Origin: Nonomuraea rubra
Lineage (GTDB): Bacteria; Actinomycetota; Actinomycetes; Streptosporangiales; Streptosporangiaceae
Direction of reading: 5' to 3'
Length of the DNA: 64,000 bases
NCBI RefSeq assembly: GCF_014207985.1
Contig: NZ_JACHMI010000001.1
Location: 12,073,001 to 12,137,000, forward strand
The notes beneath the pieces were generated by a model that saw nothing but the letters and a program-made list of their open reading frames with translations, was not told where the DNA came from and made no database searches. The first letter of the stretch is position 1, and the number at the start of each line of letters is the position of its first letter. This document shows positions 26,657-34,121 of the stretch, piece by piece. The position numbers and the translations under genes are program-made.

Positions 26657-27282
26657 TCCTGCCCGGTTTTGAGTGCTCGGTCGATGAGTGAGGTCAGCAT
26701 TTCCTGGACTTCTGGGCTGCTCACGACCTTGAAGAGGAGAGCAGCGAAGGCACAGGCCGCGATGGTTCCGACCGCGTATTCAGCGGTGGACATGCCGTGC
26801 TCTCGGTGGGTGGCCGCGTAGTGGAGCCACTTGTTCATTCGCGGCCGGGAACTGTTGCTGATGCGGTGTCGCTTGCCGATCGAGGAAGAGGGGGGTGACT
26901 GGTCGGAGGTAGAAGTGGTCGGGGCGCTGGAGTCCCTTTGGCGGATGGCGAGGGCGCTTGTGGAGGGCTCGTGAGTGCGCCGATCCGCGGCGGTGCTGTG
27001 GCGTGGAGTGGTGGTCACTGGGGTGGTCGTGGCAGGGCCGGTGGTTACGGGGCCGGTGGTTACGGGGGTGGTGATTGCGGGGGTGGCGGTTGCGGGGGTG
27101 GCGGTTACGGGGGTGGCGGTTGCGACTGTGCGGCGGGGGTGCTGCCGGGGTGTGGAGAAGGTGACCACAGGGGCTGTCGGGCTTCCGGTGATCAGGGTGC
27201 GTGTTTGAGCGGGTGGTGTGGTGGTGCCGGCAGGCGATGTGGCGGCTGCGATGTCGTCTGGCGTCGTGGCGGGACTGTGCAT
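26653..27282 (-). CDS. DUF4244 Flp-pilin-like protein with a 150-residue Thr/Pro leader
   Basis: A 209-residue frame. The C-terminal 61 residues are a standard DUF4244/Flp-like pilin: THREHG|MSTAEYAVGTIAA, with the prepilin peptidase site after Gly163 and the conserved Glu and Tyr, then the hydrophobic helix. ATG 27282 has a strong SD (GGAGG, four bases), while the internal ATG at 26838 has none. Starting at 27282 adds a disordered region made of TPVTATPA/TTGPVTT pentad-like repeats. Either the leader is real and exceptionally long for this class, or translation begins internally at 26838. Confidence 0.7.
   Translation of the reverse strand: MHSPATTPDDIAAATSPAGTTTPPAQTRTLITGSPTAPVVTFSTPRQHPRRTVATATPVTATPATATPAITTPVTTGPVTTGPATTTPVTTTPRHSTAADRRTHEPSTSALAIRQRDSSAPTTSTSDQSPPSSSIGKRHRISNSSRPRMNKWLHYAATHREHGMSTAEYAVGTIAACAFAALLFKVVSSPEVQEMLTSLIDRALKTGQE
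27009..27135. repeat. 15-bp in-frame minisatellite in the pilin leader
   Basis: Repeated GGGGTGGCGGTTACG/GGGGCCGGTGGTTACG units, about eight copies, encode (T/A)TP(V/A)TTGP-like repeats on the minus strand. Confidence 0.85.
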
Positions 27283-27896
27283 CTTGCCTCCAGGGGTTGG
27301 AGCCGGGGTTTTGACCGGCGGGAGTTCAAAGGGTGGCGGAGGCGGGGTGGGGAGATGCGGGCCGAACGGCGTTCTGTGGATAAGGGTGACGGCCTGGTCG
27401 CTGCCTTGTGGATGGAGCATGAGGTTGAGCTCAGTCTCACGAGAACGCAGAGCGGACCTGCAGGGATGGAAACGTGTTGACGCACGGGGCGGCGCGGGCG
27501 TGGGAACACGGTGCTCGCAGAGGGCAAGGCGCACGGGATAGGGGCACGCGCAGGCGGAATCCGGGCGCGGCCATGAGGCCGGTCGCACGCCTGGGGCCAG
27601 GAGCACGCGCGCACGCCCTGCCCCCGCCACGCGATCAAGCACAGGCTGGTACGGCGGTGTACTTGGGCGCGGCGGGGACGGTCAGGCACAGCCCGGTGCG
27701 GTGGGGGCTCGGGCGCAGCGGGCGGGATCAAGCACAGGTCGGTACGGCGGTGGGCCCGGGGCGCGGCGGGGACGAGGGCGGCCGGGAGTCAGGGTGGCGC
27801 GGTGGTGTGCTCGGGGATGGTGGTGCGTAGGTTTCGTGATCACCGGGCGTGGGCGGGGTGGGGATTCGGAGAGCGTGGTTTGTGCCGGTGGGGGGC
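27283..27896. other. 614-bp gap inside the Tad operon
   Basis: No credible gene: frames present are Pro/Arg/His-rich without an SD. It contains a 48-bp direct repeat (27633-27680 and 27726-27774) and is far longer than the usual spacing in this operon. Confidence 0.6.
27633..27774. repeat. Two direct copies of a 48/49-bp sequence, period 93
   Basis: GATCAAGCACAGG(CT/TC)GGTACGG... runs through GCGCGGCGGGGACG in both copies with a few changes. Confidence 0.85.
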
Positions 27897-28640
27897 TCAG
27901 GGCATGGCGAAGGTTGAGGCTAGGCCTGCTATCACCGGGATGATGCCGAGGAGGACGAAGGCGGGGAGGAAGCACAGGCCCAGGGGGGCGACTGCCTTTA
28001 CGCCGACGCTTCTTGCTGCGGCGACTGATGCGGCTCCGGATGATTCTCGGGCGTCGTCGGCCAAGCGTTTCAGGACGTCGGCTACGGGGGCGCCGCTCTG
28101 GGCTGCTCGGCTCATGGCTCTGGAGAGCTGGCCCATGGCGGGGTCTTTGGCGAGGGATGCCCAGGTTGGGTCGGGGTCGGCGCCCAGGCGTAGTTGGGTG
28201 CTCACCCATGCCAGGCGCTCGCCTACGGGGCCTCCTATCGCGTGGGCGGCGATTTCGGTGGCGGCGCTCACCGGTCTGCCCGCGTGTAGGCAGGCGGTCA
28301 TCAGATCGGCGGCGAAGGGGAGGTCGGCGGCTATGCGGCGGTGGTCGAGATGGGGTTGCTGGAGTGCTCTTTTGTGGAGGAACAGGGCTGTTGCGGGGGT
28401 GATGAGGATGCCTGCCATGGCTCCTGGGATGCCGCCGATCAGGAGGAAAGAGAGCAGGCCTGCGGCGGTGGCGGTGAGTGTTGTTCTGCGGGTGACGCGG
28501 TTTGGGTGAGTGGGGGGATGAGGGGCTTGGGGGGATGTCAGGTCTGGACGTAGGCGGGTTAGGCGTTCTGTGGGGGTTCGGGGGGAGAGCCACAGCCAAG
28601 CCGATGTTGCGGCGCAGAGGGCGGAGAGGAGTTGGAGCAT
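27897..28640 (-). CDS. TadC-like type II secretion F-domain protein
   Basis: A 247-residue inner-membrane platform protein of the Tad pilus. A hydrophobic N-terminus, a central pair of helices (TATAAGLLSFLLIGGIPGAMAGILI) and the T2SSF domain (ADLPFAADLMTACLHAGRPVSAA... ALGLCFLPAFVLLGIIPVIAGL) can be seen. ATG 28640 has no obvious SD, so translation may be coupled to tadB 18 bases upstream. It partners with TadB at the base of the pilus machine. Confidence 0.88.
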   Translation of the reverse strand: MLQLLSALCAATSAWLWLSPRTPTERLTRLRPDLTSPQAPHPPTHPNRVTRRTTLTATAAGLLSFLLIGGIPGAMAGILITPATALFLHKRALQQPHLDHRRIAADLPFAADLMTACLHAGRPVSAATEIAAHAIGGPVGERLAWVSTQLRLGADPDPTWASLAKDPAMGQLSRAMSRAAQSGAPVADVLKRLADDARESSGAASVAAARSVGVKAVAPLGLCFLPAFVLLGIIPVIAGLASTFAMP

Positions 28641-28657
28641 CGGTGGGTCCGATCGGG

Positions 28658-29380
28658 TCAGGATTGGGCTCGGGTGGCCATGCGGGTGGTCCACCACAGG
28701 CCGCAGACGTCCAGGGTGACGCCGGCCAGTAGGCACATGAGGCCGGGGATGGTGCCGAAGAGGAAGGACAGGGGGTGCATGTTCAGGGCTGCGGCCATGA
28801 GGAGGCCGAGGGCCGGGAGTGCGGCGAGCATGCGGGCAGTGGTGCGGGGGCCCGCTAGTTGGGCCGCTACGTCTTGGCGATGGGCGTGGGCGGCTCGTAA
28901 CGTGTGCGCGACCCGGTCGATCAAGGAGGCCAGGCCTGCGCCTGCTGTGGTGCTGACCTCCCAGCAGGCTGCCAGGTGGCGCAGGCCCTCGCCTCCTTCT
29001 TGGGGGGCTGATGAGGTCAGGGCCGCTGAGACGTCACCGCCGTCCCGTGCGGCCGCGATGACCGGGCGCAGGAGGGCTGGGTCTGGGAGGTCGACTGCTG
29101 TGATGGCTCTGGTCAGGGCGTCGCTCGGGGTGCGGCCGGCGGAGAGCTCTGCTGCGAGGGACTGGCACAGCTCGATCGACGCGCGTCGCCAGGCCTCGGC
29201 GCGGCGGGCTGGGGTCGGCGTGGCTCTGGGGTGAGTGAGGAGTTTGAGCAGGGATTTCCATCGAGGGGTGGGGGCGGGTGAGGTCAGCAGGTTGTTCAGG
29301 CGGGTTGTGGCCGTGTTGGGGCCTGTCCACAGCCAGACGGCGCAGGCTGTGGACAACGCGGCTATGAGGATGCTGGTCAT
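28658..29380 (-). CDS. TadB-like type II secretion F-domain protein
   Basis: A 240-residue membrane protein. The T2SSF domain is visible (ASIELCQSLAAELSAGRTPSDAL... HRQDVAAQLAGPRTTARMLAALPALGLLMAAALNMHPLSFLFGT), with an N-terminal helix and two C-terminal helices. It follows tadA by 101 bases and precedes tadC on the same strand. Confidence 0.88.
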   Translation of the reverse strand: MTSILIAALSTACAVWLWTGPNTATTRLNNLLTSPAPTPRWKSLLKLLTHPRATPTPARRAEAWRRASIELCQSLAAELSAGRTPSDALTRAITAVDLPDPALLRPVIAAARDGGDVSAALTSSAPQEGGEGLRHLAACWEVSTTAGAGLASLIDRVAHTLRAAHAHRQDVAAQLAGPRTTARMLAALPALGLLMAAALNMHPLSFLFGTIPGLMCLLAGVTLDVCGLWWTTRMATRAQS

Positions 29381-29481
29381 GGTCTGGTTTCGTCCGGGCT
29401 TGTGATGGCCTGCTTGTGATGGCCCAGCTGGCCTGTGGTTTTTTTGGGGGCGGTGGTTGGGCGGTGGTGAGGGTGGGTTTG

Positions 29482-30825
29482 CTAGGGGCGGGCTCGTTGG
29501 GCTAGGGCTTCGTAGCCGGGGCCGGGGTGGGTGCGACCTTGGGGGTCGAAGGTCAGAGCGGGGATCGACTCGACGAAGCCGGACGGTGTTCTGGAGAGGA
29601 GGCAGACTTCGGCGACGCGTCTTCGGCCGTCCGGGCGGCCTCGCGTCAGGTGGATGACCGCGTCGAGGGCCGCTGCCAGCTGACTGTGTACGGCCTCTCT
29701 CGTCAGGCCCGCCGCGCAGCCGAGTGCTTCCAGGCGTGGGGGGACGTCGGCCGCCGTGTTCGCGTGCAGGGTGCCGCAGCCGCCCTCGTGGCCCGTGTTC
29801 AGGGCGGCCAGGAGGTCGACTACTTCGGCTCCGCGTACTTCTCCGACTACCAGGCGATCGGGGCGCATTCTGAGTGCCTGGCGTACCAGGTCGCGCAGGC
29901 CCACTCCGCCGGCGCCCTCCAGGTTGGCCGGGCGGGTTTCCAGGCGGACCACGTGAGGGTGGAGGGGGCGGAGCTCGGCTGAGTCCTCCACCAGTAGGAG
30001 GCGGTCGCCCGGGTCGGCCAGGGAGAGGAGGGCTGACAGGAGGGTGGTCTTGCCCGTGCCTGTGCCGCCTGTGACGAGGAAGGCGAGTCTGGCGGTGACC
30101 ATGGCGGTGAGCACGGGGATCGCGGGCGGGGCGATCATGCCTGCCGTGACGAGGTCCTGCAGGGTGAAGGCGCGGCGGGGTGGGAGGCGCAGGGAGACGC
30201 AGGTGCCGCCGGACGCGATCGGGGGAAGTACGGCGTGGAGGCGGACTCCGCCGGGGAGGCGGGCGTCCACGTACGGGGAGGCGTCGTCGAGGCGTCGGCC
30301 TGCGGCGGTCGCGAGGCGTTGGGCCAGTCTGCGGACGGATCCGTCGTCGGTGAAGGTGATCGAGGTGCGGCGTAGGCCGGTGCCGTCGTCGATCCAGACC
30401 TCGCGTGGGCCGTTGACCAGGACATCCGTTACGTCCGGGCGGGCCAGGAGTGGTTCGAGAGGGCCTGCGCCGATGAGGTCGGCGCAGAGGGCCCGGGCTA
30501 TGGCGAGGATCTCCGCGTCGCCGTAGACGGACTTCTCGGCTCTCAGGGCCAGTGCTACTTGGGCGGCGGTGGGCTCGACGCCTGTTCTGGCCAGGCGGAC
30601 GCGTACCGCCTCCACCAGCTCTGGGGAGACCGGCGCCGGCGGCGGGTCCGGGGAGAGGGCGGTTGGCGGTTCGGGGGCCGGTGTCCTCCGTGGTTGAGGC
30701 TGGTGAGCGGGTTTAGGGCTTGGGTGGGTGCGAGGGGATGGTGGGTCTTGGGCCAGCCGGGTTCGGGGTGGCTCGTTGGGGTGTGGGTTCTGGGGGCGGG
30801 GTGGGGTGGTGGGGTTCGGGATCAT
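29482..30825 (-). CDS. TadA pilus assembly ATPase
   Basis: A 447-residue secretion ATPase. After a 70-residue Pro-rich N-terminus come the GDAEILAIARALCADLIGAGPLEPLL region, ValAsnGlyPro arm (DVLVNGPREVWID), Walker A VTGGTGTGKTTLL, Asp box (LLLVEDSAELRP), Walker B (RPDRLVVGEVRGAE) and His box (GHEGGCGTLHAN). It energises assembly of Flp-type pili. ATG 30825 overlaps the tadZ stop (ATGA), so the two are coupled. Confidence 0.95.
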   Translation of the reverse strand: MIPNPTTPPRPQNPHPNEPPRTRLAQDPPSPRTHPSPKPAHQPQPRRTPAPEPPTALSPDPPPAPVSPELVEAVRVRLARTGVEPTAAQVALALRAEKSVYGDAEILAIARALCADLIGAGPLEPLLARPDVTDVLVNGPREVWIDDGTGLRRTSITFTDDGSVRRLAQRLATAAGRRLDDASPYVDARLPGGVRLHAVLPPIASGGTCVSLRLPPRRAFTLQDLVTAGMIAPPAIPVLTAMVTARLAFLVTGGTGTGKTTLLSALLSLADPGDRLLLVEDSAELRPLHPHVVRLETRPANLEGAGGVGLRDLVRQALRMRPDRLVVGEVRGAEVVDLLAALNTGHEGGCGTLHANTAADVPPRLEALGCAAGLTREAVHSQLAAALDAVIHLTRGRPDGRRRVAEVCLLSRTPSGFVESIPALTFDPQGRTHPGPGYEALAQRARP

Positions 30826-31865
30826 GTGGCTGGGAGGAGGTCTCGGAGCAGGGAGGTGCACAGGGCGCCTAGGACGGTGCGGGGGCCGAGTCTCGGGAGC
30901 TCGCCACGGTTGAGGGTGGCGGTGAGTCTGGGCTGGTCGGGGAGGGTGCCGGCGGAGGGGATGCCCAGGGCTGTCATGGCCGTGTCGGCGTCCAGGATGC
31001 CGGGGCGGAGGATCGCGCGGATGTCGGCCGTGTGGTCGCGCAGCTGGGAGAGGACCTGGACGGCGGAGAGGATGCCGCGCACGTCGGCCGTGGCCACCAA
31101 CAGGGTGGAGCCGGCTCTGGTCAGGGCCTCTATGGCTGAGGGGTCGAGGTGTCTGGGGAGGTCCACGACCACCAGGTCGAAGCCGCGGGTGCCGGCTTCG
31201 AGTACCGAGCGCATGGCCTGGGGCGGGATCGCGTCGACCTCGCCTCTGTGGAAGGACAGGACTGCCAGGTCTCCGAACGCCGGGAGGGCCGCCTGCAACG
31301 CGCTGGAGTTGATCCGGCCTTCTCTGGCCACCAGATCTGCCCAGCGGGCGCCTGTCGCCTCCTCGTGGCCCAGCAAGGCGTCTATGCCTCCGCCCAGGGG
31401 GTCGGCGTCTACGAGGAGGGTGCGGAGGTGGTCGGTCGAGGCTCGGAGGGCCAGGCAGGCGGCGAGGACGCTCGCGCCGGCGCCGCCTCGGCCGCCTATC
31501 AGGCAGATCACGGCGCCTGAGCGGGGATCGGGGTCCATGGCGTCGGCGAATCTGTCCACCAGGTCGCGTTCGTCGTTGGGGAGGGTCATGACGGATCGGG
31601 CGCCTGCCGCAACGCATTTTCGCCAGGTGTCGGGGTCTTCGGGGTCGCGGGTTACGAGGAGGACCTGGTCTCGGGGTGGGGGTGAGGTGGCTGCGACGGG
31701 GTCTGCTTGGTCGGCGCCTATGGCGATGAGTGGGGCGAGGTTCCAGAACGGGCGGGCGTGGGTGGGGGTCTGGGCCACGTCCAGTTGGGCGCCGGCTGCG
31801 GCTGCTATGCGGACGAGGTCGTCGAGGAGGGCTGGGTCCTCGGTGATGGCCAAGGGGCGGTGCAT
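30822..31865 (-). CDS. TadZ/CpaE-like ATPase (Ssd family)
   Basis: A 347-residue MinD/ParA-superfamily protein, like M. tuberculosis Rv3660c (Ssd). It has an N-terminal receiver-like domain followed by ICLIGGRGGAGASVLAACLAL, an altered Walker A that lacks the signature lysines, as in Ssd. TadZ localises the pilus machine. ATG 31865 follows GGGAGG at six bases. The frame extends upstream to 32051 but those residues are Pro/Ser-rich and lack an SD. First gene of the Tad operon. Confidence 0.92.
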   Translation of the reverse strand: MHRPLAITEDPALLDDLVRIAAAAGAQLDVAQTPTHARPFWNLAPLIAIGADQADPVAATSPPPRDQVLLVTRDPEDPDTWRKCVAAGARSVMTLPNDERDLVDRFADAMDPDPRSGAVICLIGGRGGAGASVLAACLALRASTDHLRTLLVDADPLGGGIDALLGHEEATGARWADLVAREGRINSSALQAALPAFGDLAVLSFHRGEVDAIPPQAMRSVLEAGTRGFDLVVVDLPRHLDPSAIEALTRAGSTLLVATADVRGILSAVQVLSQLRDHTADIRAILRPGILDADTAMTALGIPSAGTLPDQPRLTATLNRGELPRLGPRTVLGALCTSLLRDLLPAT

Positions 31866-32349
31866 GTTCGGCCTCCCTGTGGGATGTGGCTTGTGCGAGG
31901 CGGGGGGTGGGAGGCCGAGTTTGCTGGAGGTGGTGGTGAGGGGTTGAGCCGAATGGGGTTCTGGGGATGAGGGTGCGCTCGGGCGGGCGGACCTGTGGAT
32001 GACGCCTCTTGTTGATGGGGTGGAAGGCTCGGGGCGCGGCGTAGGCGGCAAGGTGGGGCGCTGGGCGCACAGCGAGGTGCCGGGGAAGGCTTGCTGTGGT
32101 GCTTGGGGTGCGCGATGGCGCCAGGAGCGTGGTGCGTCAAGGCAGGAGCGGGGTGCCGGGCCGCCGGGGTGTGGGGGTGGTGAGTGGCCGGCCTGCGGGC
32201 GCAGAGGGTGACAGGCGGCAGGGTGTGATCGGGCTCAGGGCCTGGACGAGCCACGGCCGCGAGACGAGCAAGACCTAAGGGACCACCAGTGCCAGTGACA
32301 AGCCAGGGCCGGCATGGGCTGGATGGCCTGCTGGGGAAGGTGTGGGTGG

Positions 32350-32435
32350 CCCGGAAAAGGGGCGACCCCCGCCGGGGGGGAGAGCGGGGGTCGCCTGATC
32401 GGTCCGGCTCCGGGGGGGTAGAGCCGGTCCCGTTT
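32350..32435 (-). ncRNA. 6C small RNA
   Basis: Two stem-loops in tandem, each with seven consecutive C residues in the loop of the minus-strand transcript, which defines the actinobacterial 6C motif. The 5' hairpin: GGACCGGCTC arms at 32401-32410/32421-32430 (7 bp plus 2 bp around a T-T mismatch). The 3' hairpin: a perfect 12-bp stem, GGCGACCCCCGC (32361-32372/32384-32395), followed on the minus strand by CCTTTTCC, so it also acts as terminator. Location between the tadZ and Fic-like genes equals that of B11/6C between Rv3660c and Rv3661. In mycobacteria the C-rich loops pair with G-rich leaders of target mRNAs. Confidence 0.88.
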
Positions 32436-32477
32436 CAGAAGAAAGCTTTCATCACTGGACCGGAGCCTGGCAAGGGA

Positions 32478-32500
32478 CTTGCAAAGCAATCCCGTGCAAG
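32478..32500. promoter_or_regulatory. Inverted repeat upstream of the 6C RNA
   Basis: CTTGCA (32478-32483) and TGCAAG (32495-32500) lie 43-65 bases upstream of the presumed 6C transcript. It may be an operator; no regulator can be named. Confidence 0.3.
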
Positions 32501-32604
32501 GGCGCTCCAGTTTCGGGCGATACCACCGTATGCTGCCCGATCGACTCGAGTTTCGTCGAGCAGCAATCTCGCATTTTCGCCAAGTTTTTTCGCCACCCGA
32601 TAAC

Positions 32605-32641
32605 GATCACATAAAGCCGATCACAGAGAGTAATCATCACA
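32605..32641. promoter_or_regulatory. Three directly repeated TGTGAT half-sites
   Basis: On the minus strand TGTGAT begins at 32641, 32625 and 32611. Similar half-sites bind Crp; a crp gene is in this window, but none of these forms the complete TGTGA-N6-TCACA palindrome. Confidence 0.3.
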
Positions 32642-32888
32642 GGTTGGTAACCGCCTGGACGAACCCGCCTGCCCCCATATGACGGAAGCGCCACCCCATG
32701 GTCGAGTAAAGGTCTTGGTCCGAGGGGTTCCCATCAGGGCGGATCCGTCGTAGAAAGGTGTCACGGACCTCTTGTCCGGGTGCATCAGCCGGGTACCCAC
32801 GCGCGACCAGCCGCGGGAGGCGCGTCGTGACGGGCTTGACCCGCTCCGACGGATTGAGGTGCACGCTTGGTAACCCGGTGTGATGCAC
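32637..32888 (-). CDS. Possible small protein of unknown function
   Basis: An 83-residue frame with balanced composition (…RGYPADAPGQEVRDTFLRRI..., ending GWRFRHMGAGGFVQAVTNL) and a GTG at 32888, but no SD. It resembles no family I know. The lower GC of this stretch makes a chance frame less likely, but regulatory DNA is an alternative. Confidence 0.3.
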   Translation of the reverse strand: MHHTGLPSVHLNPSERVKPVTTRLPRLVARGYPADAPGQEVRDTFLRRIRPDGNPSDQDLYSTMGWRFRHMGAGGFVQAVTNL

Positions 32889-32945
32889 CGGCGGACGGCG
32901 TCTCTTGACTGAGACGCCGTCAGCTATGTCAGTCCTTCCGTCGGG

Positions 32946-33731
32946 TCAGCCCCGCTGCATGGCCTCACAGATCGCAGTCGTCTCGCGTACGCCGAGGGTT
33001 ACCGCAGAGGCACAGTGTTGTACCCAGGTGGCGACGCCCTCCGGCGACCCCTCCAGGTACGCCCGCAACGCCTCCCCGTACGGCAGCTCCAGGTGCCCGG
33101 CCTCGACCACCACCAGCGACTTCGGGTCCAGCCCGTACTCCACGAGCGTCAGCCGCCCGGCCGAACGCGCCACGACCCCGTCGGCCGAACCGAACGGCCG
33201 CAACACCGCCAGCTCCGCGTGCACCACGGCGGCCAGCACGATCGCGGGCGCCTTCGTGGGCCGCTCCAGCAGCTCGAACAGGGCCTCCATACGGGCCGCG
33301 GTGTCGGCGGCGCCGGGAGCGGGGCCCAGGGCGAGCGGGTCAGGAGCCTCGCCCGCGGTCCGGGGGCGGCCCAGGGCCTCAGGTGAGGTGAGGCCGGCGG
33401 CGGCGACGGCGTGCAGCCGGGCGAGCACCTGCCTGGGCGCCTTCCGCCAGGTCGAGCCCAGCCTGCCCAGCTCCGCCGAGGCACGCAGCGCGCCCTGGAC
33501 GAGCGGGTCGTGCACCGCGTCCCGGCGCAGGGCGTCCAGAGGTACGTCCACACCCTCGATGGCGGCCGACGCCCGCGCTCCGCGCAGGGACGACTCGGTG
33601 GACACCGCGGGGCTGGCCCGGCGCAGGACTCGGTGCCGGTAGAGCCTGTCGACGGCCTGCCGGGCCTCGTCCACCGCCTCGGGGACGCCGGGGAGCTGGG
33701 CGATGACGGCCAACGGGTCTGGGTCACTCAC
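32946..33731 (-). CDS. Fic-fold protein with degenerate catalytic motif (Rv3662c-like)
   Basis: A 261-residue helical protein found next to the Tad locus in many actinobacteria. The Fic core is seen as AAVVHAELAVLRPFGSADGVVARSAGRL, which parallels HPFxDGNGRxxR but has Arg for the catalytic His and VV for Asn-Gly, so AMPylation activity is unlikely. An EGVDVP motif near residue 60 could be the relic of the inhibitory (S/T)xxxE(G/N) region. GTG 33731 begins VSDPDPLAVIAQLPG, like homologues; GTG 33758 is an alternative. Confidence 0.75.
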   Translation of the reverse strand: MSDPDPLAVIAQLPGVPEAVDEARQAVDRLYRHRVLRRASPAVSTESSLRGARASAAIEGVDVPLDALRRDAVHDPLVQGALRASAELGRLGSTWRKAPRQVLARLHAVAAAGLTSPEALGRPRTAGEAPDPLALGPAPGAADTAARMEALFELLERPTKAPAIVLAAVVHAELAVLRPFGSADGVVARSAGRLTLVEYGLDPKSLVVVEAGHLELPYGEALRAYLEGSPEGVATWVQHCASAVTLGVRETTAICEAMQRG

Positions 33732-34121
33732 AGGACCCGACCTTACCTGTGCGTTCACGAGCCCCAGCCCGCGGCTACCGAGCTGACGCTTGGTGGGTTA
33801 GAGGTAGCGCACAGTGAGCACGAGCGTCAGGCATCCAACCCGACGCCCCCGAGGCACAGCCGCGCGCAGCCCCGCTCACGGCCGACCACGCCGATAAATC
33901 CGAACGCGAGGGGGACCCATAAACCCGCCCCCTTCCCCCGCCCGCGTATTTTCCCGATTTCAGGATGACAACATTTCAATAGCGTTTGTAATGCGCACCG
34001 ATAACCCGCCCCCACTTCCCAGGACTCGGTACAGACCTGTCTAGACCTCTTGTGTACGACGGTCATGAGCTGGTGAAGTGGGACACGAACCTATCCAATC
34101 TGGCCATAGAAGGAGCACGAG
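33732..34121. other. 390-bp divergent intergenic region before acs
   Basis: No gene is visible. It must contain the acs promoter and the promoter of the Fic-like gene. The AT-rich stretch 33945-34000 (TATTTTCCC...ACAACATTTCAATAGCG) is a candidate, but no clear -35/-10 pair can be fixed. Confidence 0.5.

Larger units (their letters stand above)
31866..32945. other. 1.08-kb region upstream of tadZ
   Basis: Holds the 6C sRNA (32350-32435), several TGTGA/TCACA-like half-sites, one low-confidence small frame (32637-32888) and no other credible coding sequence. In M. tuberculosis the 6C sRNA also lies directly upstream of the tadZ homologue. Confidence 0.6.

Noticed and set aside
29482..32070. Single 862-codon frame covering tadA and upstream sequence
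   Set aside because: Only the part after ATG 30825 resembles TadA; the rest is antisense-like or overlaps tadZ in a different frame.
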